Shown in pieces: positions 1 through 11,800 of a stretch of 64,000 bases of DNA. The position numbers and the translations under genes were made by a program. The stretch comes from Diphasiastrum complanatum (Eukaryota; Streptophyta; Lycopodiopsida; Lycopodiales; Lycopodiaceae), in NCBI GenBank assembly GCA_029204225.1, contig CM055107.1, positions 16,896,809 through 16,960,808 on the forward strand, written 5' to 3'. Numbering within the stretch: the first letter of the stretch is position 1; every line of letters starts with the position of its first letter. The notes below the pieces were generated by a model. That model was not told the origin of the DNA. It did not search any database and was given only the letters and a program-made list of their open reading frames with translations.

Positions 1-958
1 GGAGGTGTTTTGGTCAGTGAGCTGATGTATGAGAGAATGGACTTATCTTGAATTTCTCATGCATTCAAATGGATAAGACTAGGTAGGTAAAATATGCCCA
101 ATAAAGAAAATGTTTTTAACAAGATTCAAACCCATAATAATTGTGCACAGACATGAGTTACTAATCAACGTGTTATCTTGATCTTGGATGTGCCATACTT
201 CCAGTGATACTTTTCAATGGTTACGATCATATTCTCGGTATGTTATTGTGCGTCTTGAGTCACAGTTCCTTTTTTCATATCTGATATGAATAATGTGACA
301 AAAATGTAGTGTCAAATAACTCAAACATTCAAACTACTTTCCAGCTAAGACTTATTACTGATCAATCTACATTGTCTAATTGTTAACGAAGTGATGCCCA
401 ACTTATGGGGGACACCTTCCGCTATTTGTATATGATTTCACTTACAACTGTGGGACGGGCTTAAGTCAACCATTTATTTACTTCCAGCCAATCAAGCCCG
501 ATTTTGGAGTGGTTCACTTCCAACCAACCATGATATTTAAGCTGGTTTCGTTCATGGAGGGCTAGTCCATGCACCATGCATAGGAGTCTAAAGTGTTTTC
601 TAGGCAATTTTGAAATTTTCCAGATAGATATCTTTGCCTTGCACATATCCAATTGGGGGTGATAAAGTCAGTAAAGGTTTTTTTCCCTAAGATATCATAT
701 AATGGATCCAATTAACATAAAATTATACATCTAAGGCTGAATTTTTGCTATTTTCATGTACTTATGTTATGAAACACTTGTCTACTAAAACCCATAAGAT
801 CTATTGTGATCATACTCTTATACATTAAGACCATCAAGATTGTACATCACTCTAGAACAATAGACATATATATACATTAGGTGCACCAATATTTTATCTT
901 AAGACACATAGCACCTATCCATAAGTGAAAATCAAAAAGAGAAAATTGTTGGCCTCAA
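1..958. other. AT-rich non-coding flank, no gene seen
   Basis: No reading frame here resembles a known protein. Earlier exons of the FAD monooxygenase (its N-terminal GxGxxG nucleotide-binding part) are expected upstream of base 2685. None is recognisable in this stretch, so they probably lie outside the window or behind the LINE insertion. Confidence 0.5.
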
Positions 959-959
959 T

Positions 960-2110
960 TTTTAAGGTAATCTCCTAAGCCATGACATCAAACAGATCCT
1001 CTTCTGGTGCCATCTCATAAGTCTATTTGTTGACAAGTTGCTTCCATCTCGGAGAAGGATTTTTAGTCACCATAAGCTTTTTTTTTTAACACTTGTGCCA
1101 TGAAAGGTTTTGTGAAATCTCAATTCCCCAGCTTTGTGTTCCTGAGTTACTCCAATATCTACTCTATCCAATAACAAATGAGGGTCATTGACCCGATTTG
1201 ATTGGAAAACCATCACGTCTGTTTTTTCCAGATTGACATAGAGACTGCAATTTTCACAAAAGAATCCAAATCATCAGAATGTTGTTGTATACTATGTATG
1301 GTATAAGCCAAGGGAACTACATCATCTGCATAAAAAAGAAGCTTCATGGCAGTGCAAAAGTTTTGCCTCACATCGAGGACATCTTTTGGCCTGTTTGTGT
1401 ATATGCCAAAGAGTGTGGCATCGAGAGGACAACCTTGCTTTACCCTAATATTGCTGAAAATTTCAGCAGTAAAACCATTTGGCATGTGAACTTTTGCTAT
1501 CACACTCTTGTAGAGCTGTCCAGTTGCAAGTCTCAATCTAATTGGGACTCCAATTTCTTATATTTTTCCCATAATTTTTCCCTGGGACTATGTCAAAGGC
1601 CGTTTGGAAGTCATCAAAACAACCATAGAGATATTGCTGTTTTTTCTGAGTTTCCTCGATGATAAATCATGAGGTAACCAAGTGATCAATAGTAAAATGT
1701 GTATTTCGGAAGCTCACTTGTTCCATTGCTTTGTATCCATTCAGTTTCAGCCACATATTTAGTTTGCTCTTCAGAATGTTCTCCGACAACTTAGCAAAAG
1801 CATGGCCTATCATGGTAGCTTACGGTTGGAAGAATCTTCTTTGTGACCATTTTTGAACAAAGGCACAATAATGCTTCGCATCCACATATAGGGAAAGTCC
1901 TCTTTTAGTGCATGGTTTAACAAATCTTTATTGAATAAAATAAGGATTTTTTTTCCTGCATGCCTTGTACTTTGCCGTTGGACATTTTAAAATTACCAGC
2001 ATCTCCCTCCTCTTCCATGTGTAATGGACCATTAAATTGAAATGAGGGTTTCATTTCATTGTTTTCCTCCACCTTCTACAAGCATTTGGCATAGTCAAAC
2101 CGTGTGTCCA
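960..2110 (-). mobile_element. Decayed non-LTR (LINE) reverse transcriptase, antisense
   Basis: Reading the minus strand from about 2110 down to 960 gives the landmarks of a LINE ORF2 reverse transcriptase in order. First comes a block like IIVPLFKNG. Next comes a block like HAFAKLSENILKSKLNMWL, then a TAFDIVP motif. After that is RVKQGCPL (RT motif 4), and finally the catalytic FYADD block near 1310, followed by thumb-like sequence. Stops and frameshifts interrupt it; the longest open piece is 1213-1536. Neither an endonuclease domain nor a clear poly(A) tail was found. It lies just upstream of the first visible monooxygenase exon, either in an intron or 5' of the gene. It is a dead copy. 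The domain call is secure; the clade (L1 or RTE type) is not resolved. Confidence 0.85.
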
Positions 2111-2684
2111 GCTTAAAATTATTAACATATTTCTTCTGTTTGTCAAACAATTTCTTTCAAAAAGTCTTCGGATCTTTCTTCTGTTGGAACCTTCTTTTTA
2201 GGTTGCTCAACCTCTTAGAGTATCTTAATATGTACTTTAGAAGTCCAAAGACATCTAATACGTACCCATGAGTCAAAGCATCCAAATGATTGCTGGGTCT
2301 CAAGGGCCAAGTGATTGTCTATGGACTTAATATATCACCTCGCTAGATAATGGCTTTGTGTTGAGGGATGACTCAAGTTCCAGGAGTTGGAGATGGCAAG
2401 GGTAGCATGCCCCGCAGTGGTAAGGAGAAGTTTAAACCCAGGATCTAAGCATTGTACTTGTGCTGTAGGATGCTTCTTTGATTGCAAGACGAGAACTACT
2501 TGTATGCCAATAAATATTTATGTGAAACCTCCTAAGTAACAATTTTTTCTGTCCACGCGTGTTTTGCGGTGGCCACAAATTTTGAAATTTGCAAAATTGT
2601 TAGCCCTGGTATCCAGGTTAAGCTTAAATACACTTATCTAGCTGCTGGTTGCCATTCATATAATTATATTTTCTAGCCTTGCAG

Positions 2685-2878
2685 GCTGGTGTGGATGCTT
2701 ACTTTGAGGTCACGGATGAAGACACTAGTTCTTTGGAGTACGTGAAAGTTGTCCATACAAAGTTGCTGGTTGGAGCTGATGGGATATGGTCAGTTGTACG
2801 CAGGATGATAGTTGGAGACTCTCCCAGATATCTTCATTATGTGGACTGGAATGCTTATGTCCCAAATCCAGGTGGCAA
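2685..2878 (+). CDS. Monooxygenase exon A (DG motif)
   Basis: The acceptor is TTGCAG at 2679-2684 and the donor GTAAGC starts at 2879. The exon encodes a block with FEVTDED, then LLVGADGIWSVVRR and GDSPRYLHYVDWNAYV, the FAD/NADPH-contacting DG motif region of class A flavoprotein monooxygenases. It ends after two bases of a lysine codon, which the next exon completes. Confidence 0.88.
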
Positions 2879-5800
2879 GTAAGCTGTAACAGTGCCAGGC
2901 TAACAGTTACCAATCTAGGTTGATTGGTGGCCTCTAAGGATCTGGTATTCAAACTAAAGTGGTACTTCTCAGGCTGCACGTTAAATTTTTCCTGGGGAAG
3001 AATAGCTTGTCATCATGCTTGCCTTTCTGATTTAAGTCAACATGAACAATCTGGGCAGACAGTTGGTAAGAATAATCATAGCTCTACAAGAAAGTACCGA
3101 TAAAAAATTGTACAAGGTGGTAGCATTAGAGGGATAATGTCCATTTTGTGGACCAAAGTGTAACTCTGGGCTATTTATTATCATGTCATGAGTCTGTCTA
3201 TAAATGTAATTCTGCCCGGTTGGGGCTCTTATGCTCATTCACAATAAACAAATTCAGTAGTCACTAAATACAGGAATTAATGGGCCCCTCCCCCTGTTCC
3301 CTCTGTACCTTGAGCTACTAGTAACTAGACTAGCTTGAGCCAGTAATCAGCATGCATCTTGTATTGAAAGTGTAATTTCATGAGTCCAAGTCAAGTAGAC
3401 ATAGATGCAAACTCAAGTTCAGTAGAAAGTTTTGGTATGCTTGGTTGAATCTCCTACAAAGAGCTATTGTGGGTCTATCCAACTTTTCATATATTTTCTC
3501 TTGGTAATCAATAAAGCTTCGAATTTGCTTCCACATGTGTGACAATTTTGTGTGGTATGTAAACCTTAACTTCTTCCTTTGCTACCTACCTGGAAAATCT
3601 GACATGGTATCAGAGCATGTCACAATCTTGTGAGCCTGTCTCCATATCCGACCACTTGTTTATTCTTAGTTTCTTGCTTGCTTGGTGATAAAGTCCCTGT
3701 AGATGCAGGCCAAGTTGTTCTGTCTTATACAAGTGAACTTGTGTGCAAGAGTTTGGGTCAAGATGTGGAAAACCCTTAGTATAGGAGTGGAGAAAGTTCA
3801 AATCATGTCTATATCTAACTTTGTATTATAGTTATATTTGAGTTTGAATTTGCCAAATGTAGTCGATTATTGTGTGCACTTGGAAGTCATGTTAATTACA
3901 AGATAAATCACTATTTTCTAGTTACATTTAACATTTTTTTGTGAAACAATTGGCTTTTGAAATTTAGGCTTATTCTTTCCTGGGAACCCTGATTCTGAAC
4001 TCTGCCTGAACCACTGATTCTCAAGCTACAGTTGGATCTTATGCCTTCCTAATACAAATTCCAAATCCATATAATACCATATAGACAGAAAAAAAAAAAA
4101 CGTTCCGACCCAGTACATTCCGGAATGAATCTTCTTGTTAGTGAAACTCAACACCTTTGTATCCAACTAGGAAGCTGTTATTATTATCGAGTCATTATTA
4201 AAAAGCATGCATAAGATGAGCTAGAAACAAGTCAAGAAGTTGCTGGAAGATGTACCACAAAGTCATGGGATGTATGCCCTAATGTCTATGGGAATGAAGG
4301 CTTGAGACCTCAAACCCAAAATCTCATGGGGACGTCATAAATGGGTGAAGGCAATGAATGGGAGTCAGTAGCAAAAGGGTTATGCCCAAAAAGTGGGCAA
4401 AGAATGAAGAAATCTTTGATCTAGTACAAAGTGAACATCATCAGGGTTGTTATTGAACTAGCTCATGGTTGAGATCTTCATTAGATAGATGGCAAAAGTG
4501 TGGTTTTGAATGACTTTCTTGATGGAAGTGTATTCAGAGTAACCATAGATGTTTAGTGCAAGTTAAAAAAGATTTTGTATAAAGCAATCTCATAGAACAT
4601 GGCTATATAAGGATTGATGAATAGTTCGAGAGAGCTGGAATTCTTAAAAGGACTCCTTGTAGCAGTCTTTACTTAAAGAAGGATAAGTGTGATGTAGCCA
4701 TTTGTGCTTTATGTTGATGACTTGGTTATCACAGGAGACAATGAAAAGTTAAGTACTGAAATAAAATAGGAGTTATTGAAGGAGTTTGAAATTATTGATT
4801 AATCTACATTCAATTTGTCTTGGTATTGAGGTCTGGGGAGATGGAAAATGGATTCCTATTTCATAGTAAATACACGCAGCATGTTTTGAAAAGGTTTAAT
4901 GTGCAAGATTTAAACCCCTCATTACCATTGATCCAAGGCTCATATAGACTACTTGACCACCATTAGGCCGTACATCTGTTTGTACATCTGAAGCTGAAAA
5001 AACTGAATGACTCTTAAGAGGTTGACCTCAAGGCTCATATAGACTACTTGACCACCATTAGGCCGTACATCTGTTGTGCAGCAGGTGCTATAAACTATGT
5101 AGATCTGAAACAGATATAGTTTATTGTAAGATTAGTGACTAAATAAAAATTTAGAGAGTCAATTAAAGTTATGACAACAAAATGGACTTCAAGGAGGGAG
5201 TTTAAGGAATAATTTCTATTTTGTACATCACAGTGTTACTCTGTGATGCTAGTTCTGTATGTCATGGGTTTTTCTATATATTTAATTATGCCTAAGTGGG
5301 TTTTTATGTCATCTTTAGGGATACTGGATAACATATGAATTAATCTTTGTTCAATGATGTTTCTGAGATTGGCTTCTGGGTGTTGAAATCCAGTCTATTA
5401 ATCAACCCTGAAAGATAATAGATTCTTTTCTTTTTAAAGAAGAGTTTTCTCCCACCATGCACATAACATGTTTCCCATGGTGCCAGGCTTTTTGGGGGTC
5501 ATGGAGAACATGAAATTGTCTTACTATTTGATGAAGATGGAGACACCCGTTCCTGGTTGGTTGATGCAGGTATGTTTGATGGTGCAGATTTTGTTAAGCT
5601 AAATAACACTTTGTGCCTTCTGTAGCCCAAGCACCAACAATTACTGTCACCAACAATTACTGTAATAGAAAAGATAGGTTCGCACACTGAAATTTGCAGC
5701 ACTCTTTCAGTAAAACTGGATGGTTTTGTTACTGTCATGTGCTCACAATTTGTACCTCTAATCAATGAACTACACAGAGCACTTCTCAGAATTGTTGTTT

Positions 5801-8800
5801 CTTCAATTCATGTCCCTCCCAGCAAGACTTACTTATGATGGCATCTTCAGGGAAAGGATTTTCCTTATGGATTTTAAGAAAGCTAGATCTGTCAGGGGAT
5901 CTGGCTAAAACGTTAAAGAGAAGCAAGGGCGGTCTGGGTATTCCAGGTTCTAAGGTCGAGCATTACAGCAACTTGATGGATTGGATGGATGGGATGATAT
6001 TAAAGCGGCAATCAAGGCAACTGATGAAACTTATATTTTTGAGCGGCCAATTATGGATAGTTTGCCAATAAAGAGGTGGAGTGATTCTCATCGCCGAGTT
6101 CTGCTAATGGGTGATGGTAAGCACAACGAAAAGTGATCAAACCTGTCAGAATAGTTTCCTTTGATTGTTCCATGCTGTGAATTGCATGATACATCTTATA
6201 TTCATGCCTTAGGCCTTCCAAACTTTCTATGAAGATAGCAGCTAGAAATAAGTACACACATACCACTCTTTGGGGCAAGATATGCTCACATGTTATTGAT
6301 GCTGCTGTAAGATTGGAGGTTTAGAAGGGTGGTTGTATAGTTGACCATCTATAGCTTCTGACAAAGGGCAGACTGTTGAGTGATTCTTTTTGCAGCAACT
6401 TTTCGATTAGAGTTCAAAAAAAAATATCAAATGCCCTGCAAGATAATCATACATATTAGTTGGCTTAGGCATCTTCACAGAACAGGCAGAAGACAATTAT
6501 GCCTGGACTTTTAGATGAAATGAAATCGTTCATGGCTGTTAATGCAGTTACAGATCGACTTTATCTCCAGTGCATAGTTGTGATCCACAAAAATACTTTT
6601 AGTAAGACACTTTAGCTAAAAAGTATGCCCCTCGTGGATTAGGAGTGAAGGTGATTTGAATGTATTCTAATCTGATGCTATTCCGTACAAAGATCAATCT
6701 TGTTGAAGAATCTTGCTCCACATAATTGATCTATGAGATCATCCATTCTAGAAGCAGGTATTTATTTTTAGCAATAACTTTATTTGAGCCTTTGTAATCT
6801 ACACACATGCAGAAACCCTCGTGCTTTTTGCTTCTAAGTAGGATTGTGGTGATTTACTAGGCCTAAATTTCCCATCCTAAGGTACTACTCAATTTGCATA
6901 GCCACTTCTTCTTCCTCTTCCCTTTGACTAAACCTACCTGGTTGCTAGAAAATAGGGTTTCTACTGGACTTTACTTCAATTTTATGATCTACAAACCGAA
7001 CGGGTGGTAAACGATGTGGGAGTTCCTTTGGAAAAATATCATTAAATTCACTCAACTCTGAGTATTCCAAATACTCTTTTGAGTGAAATGCTCCTGTTTC
7101 TAGCACCAAATGCAAGAAAATAGCATTCATTCATCTTAATAGACTTGTCTGTCTCCTACGGTAACTGGAGATCCAATTAAATGAAGAATGTACTCAAGCA
7201 TCTGCAGACCATACAGTAGTAGAATAGCATCCACTAAAATACATTCAATTCTCCTCAGATAAAATACTTATCTTGTGAGAATGTTTGTGAGATCCATAGG
7301 TTCTCAATTAAAATACTGGAGTAAAGAGATTCAAAACTCTTGTCTGAATTTTTACTCATTTAACACCAAGACTTAATCGTCACTCTTAAGAATCATTACA
7401 ATTCCTTATAATCCTCTAACAACAATTAAGTATCTTTATATGATCCGTCAACCATAAATATTTAGATTCGTAAGATTCGTCAATCATAATTTTCTGGAAT
7501 TCAAAACCATACTTAATCATTTATAGGATACTTGAGTATATGTCCCACATAACTCGGGAAAAGTAAGAATCATTCCAAAATCTTTCCACTCAGAAAATAC
7601 TGGATTTAGGAATATTTTTCAACCATGATTCTTAAACTGAAGTGCAAGATTCAAGGTCTATAAATCACTAGTAATTAAAGACTGAACGCATACCAAAATG
7701 ACGATCATCTTTAACCACAAAAACTTTAGATCACAATCTAGAATCAAATCTAGATACCCAAGTCCTGCTGAATATATATTCAACTATTATTCTTGGATTC
7801 ATTATGATTCGTTATCCAATTGAGCGCTCTAGGATACAATCACTAATGAATTGAGTCTATTCCTTAACTAGGGAATACTCTATCTCAAGAATACTGTATA
7901 TCCAATGCACATAATTTTAGCTGATGAATTCTAATGATTCACTAATCATGCGTCTTACAAGCAATATAAAAACTATCAGTTTTTGGTGAATCCACATCAC
8001 ATTGATCGTTTTACCAATTAACTTCCTCTTGGAGTTATCAACTACTGAAGTTAATTGCCAATGATTCAAAAATCTCAAATGTCTAGGTGCAGATTTTAAT
8101 TGTACCATACAACACCACATTTAGATCCATATCCAAATCATTCATAAGTTAATCCATAAATCTTCACACAAAGATTTGTTAACTCTGCAAGTATTTGTCA
8201 AACAATACTTGATCATATGTCTATGCTTAAAGACTAGGTTAAGTGCACCAAATAACCCTAGTAACTAGGAATACACAGTAGAGTCATACAAGATTAATTG
8301 TGCACATATGTGAATAATCTCACTATGACCCAATACATATACACATTATTATTTGGTAGATTCCTCCAGAACCCACATATGTTACTCACATATCTCACTG
8401 AGATTTTGTAACTCAGCTACAAAATATTTTCTATTTCTCATGAGTAAATAACATATCCAGAAAATCTCTGAGACGAATAAAATTCACTTTCAGCAGTTTT
8501 CCAACTTAGTTTACCACTAATTACATAATTTCTTCCACTCAATCAACTCTTCTCTGATCCTAGTACCAAACTAAGATTAGGTTGATCCAATATAGAACTC
8601 TCAGACTCAAATTATGATCAAACTTACTTCTATTCCAATCAAAATGGAATTAGTAACATTTGACCTTTTACTGTACTACTTGTAGGTAATGATTCAAATA
8701 TCAAATCTGTTCTAGTTCCAGATTGTCCACCACAATCCCTAGAGAATTCCTCTTTTTCGAAAAGTTTCAATTAGGTATCTTACTCTGAATCTATCCAAAA

Positions 8801-11800
8801 TTACTTTCAGACCAAATCTCATTTCTATACCACAGTTGGAAACTATGCAATCTACAGATTTCCAAATAGAATTTTATTCCACCACTTCACCCCTCCTTTT
8901 AATGAAATTATAAATTTCAGTAAAAGTTAATTGGAAAGATGATATATGAAAATATCTAAACATGAAAAAGTCAATAATAAGTGCATCCACTAAAAGATTC
9001 ACTCTATTACAAACAAGACTTTTCCTTCAAATATTTTCAACCTGAGTGATAGAAACTACCATTCTATCGGAATCCATTTATGCAAAAAGAGATATTCAAG
9101 ATTTAAGAAATGGAAACACTTTAAACTTAGAATTTTCTAAATTCCAAGATAGAAACTACCATTCTATCGGAATCCATTCATGCAAAAAGAGATATTCAAG
9201 ATTTAAGAAATGGAAACACTTTAACCTTAGAATTTTCTAAATTCCAAGTCCATTCCCATAAGTAGCAATTTATATGACATAACAGTCTTTCAGAAGAATA
9301 ACTTCATGCTAGAAAGAATCATATAACCAGTGTGATGTCCTATATTCGAGAAATTACCAAGAAGTAAAGGATTAATTAAGAAAGCGAGAAATAGATTTGA
9401 GGGCCTCTGATTTTGTAAATAATGAGATACCACATTGGGATCTAGATTAAACCTCAAAATTTCCCAAACTACCCCACATTTGATCGAATGGTTTTTTTTT
9501 TTCCATATTGCGACTAGGTACTAAAACACACCATTGACCATCAGATCTTTACAGTCCTAGAATTCCCTTTCCAAAATTACTGATGTCCCATACCATCAGC
9601 TTTTCCTTCCAGAAAATCCTTAACCGCCTTATCTGATATTCTAGAGATCCACTAATCTTCTAGCTATCCTATAATCACTATAGGATATAATCTCTTGTTT
9701 CCAAATACTGGAGAATCCATTTATTTGGATGGTTGTTAGCCTATCAGATGGATACCACAAATCCTCACCTGATTCTGTGATTTAGACATAAGAATTAACA
9801 TGGTTCAATACTACATTCTGATCCTTACAGGTTAATGATAAGCTTCAAATCCCCCTGGATCCAAGAGCATCAACTCTAGGGACAAGCTTCTATCAACTAA
9901 TAGATCCTATGTAATCCATATATCAGATTCGACTTCTAACATCACAATTGACATCCAAAACTGCGGATAACTCAATGGTCACAAAGATATCAGTTATGAA
10001 TTCAACTAAATGAATTTAATCCAGGAAACTAACATATGGTATTAAGCAATTATTTACTGGGATTACCGAAATCCTAACAGTGAAATACATTTCCCAATCA
10101 CACTTACTACCCCTGATGTCCACTCTTCTTCCCTCCTTAGAATTTCCAGTTCCCTGAAAATCTTTTTCAGCTAAGGTACAAAAAAGACGTAACGACATTA
10201 GCAAATGTTTTAAAATTAATTACTGTAGGAAAAACTCCGAAACAATTTCATTTCTATCCTATACCTGGGCTAAATTACCAATCAACTACTAGTAAAAAAC
10301 AGTACTAGTCTGATCTTTTGAATATAATTCACCATAGGATTTAACTGGAAATGAAATTAGTTTTATACTTTTGATCAGTTCCTATCAATTACATTTCTCC
10401 AATAAAATTGGACTGTTTCTTTTTTTATTGACTGGTTTGGCATTACGCCGTCATTATTAATAAACTATCTAAACTTAAACTACAAAATTACATGAATGGA
10501 AATCCTACCAATAGGATTGCAGAACCTCTTAAACTGTATCCAAACAAAATTCCACTGATCGGATAAAGAGTTCTATCAGCACTCATGTTATCTGGTCATT
10601 TCAAATTGTTTGACGGTTTTAAAAATCAATTTTGACGAGTATCTTGCACAAACTTTTCAAACTTTAACCAAACTTGAAATTCAATAAAAAAATTAATTTA
10701 ACTTTTAATCTGGGAAGAACTTAGCTTCCAAGGTTTAGTCACCATCAAACACAGTACCAGAAAATCTAAATTTTCTTTCACTAGGTACCGTTTTGAAAAG
10801 ATAACCCATGAGGAACGAATATCTTGTTTTATCCTAAATCTATGAACCAATTCATAGACAACCTGTTAGGATAGCAAAATTTATATCGTCCTACCCAATC
10901 TTGGTTATGGCCCAGAGAATCAATAATTCATTCTCCATCATCAATTTAGTCAGATTCCTAAAAAATCGTCTTCTTGAATCGATATAGGTTTTACACATGG
11001 TTACCAACTAGTAGATCTAGCCATTTTTCATGTAGTTATTGGAAGAGTAGCCCAATGACAAAAAAATCCAATTCCATCAAAAGCTCCCCTCACATGCAAA
11101 ACAAGCCCAAAATCTACCCAAAACCCACAAGGGTCATTCAAGTAACAAAACCCGATGCAATCACATGCAACTTTTTTTTTTTTTTTTTTTTGACCCACAA
11201 CCTATTCAAGAAAGGGTCCCCTTATGAAACCACTAAGGTCCACAAAAATCCAAATAGGGTTTTCACCAAGAATCTGGCGGCTACAGGCGCGATGTTTGCT
11301 CGGCCTCCTTCCACAGCAACCCTGAGATGGCTGTTCGGGTTCCTACTTCCCTGCAACCGCAGGTCTCACATCGCAACAGACCTTCATGGAGCTGTTATGC
11401 AAGCAGGTAGGCTACCCACGAGTTCCATAGCCATCGCATGAGATCGCGCTGCTCACAGAAGAACTATACAAGGGCGCTTCTCCAACGCGTTCATCAGAGG
11501 CAAAAAGTGCATGCCTAACCCCTCCAATTCCACAGCGCTCAAGTTCCCATCCAATGAGGTATGCTCACCCACTCAGATAATCATTTCCATTTGCACTGGA
11601 CAGAAGAAATATTCTGCCTACTCCAAAAAATCAGATTTGTACTTCACTTTCTGCTTCCAACAATTTAAGTTTTTTTAGAAGCAAAAAGAAGTTCACATCA
11701 ATTTTTTTTCTGGGAGTAACTATTCCAAGAAAACGATATACCATTGTCGTACTGCTTTGGCGAAGGAATGCATTTCAGGACGTAGACAAGAATCGAAGTC

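Larger units (their letters stand above)
3115..5400 (+). mobile_element. Decayed Ty1/Copia element inside intron 1
   Basis: A left LTR (about 3115-3604) is followed at 3605-3616 by the initiator-Met tRNA primer site TGGTATCAGAGC. An internal remnant has a Copia reverse transcriptase block containing LYVDDLVITGDN near 4710-4735, then YTQHVLKRF near 4870. A partial right LTR begins at about 5200 after a purine-rich tract. The two LTRs share a diverged stretch around the words ATTTTGT, GTTACTCTG and ATGTCATG. Gag, protease and integrase are absent or unrecognisable, and stops are frequent. A stretch of about 42 bases is duplicated inside it (near 4934 and 5032). It is old and immobile, in the same orientation as the host gene. 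Confidence 0.75.

Noticed and set aside
10974-11441. 155-codon open frame in intron 3
   Set aside because: It crosses a 20-base poly-T, is of biased composition and matches no known family.
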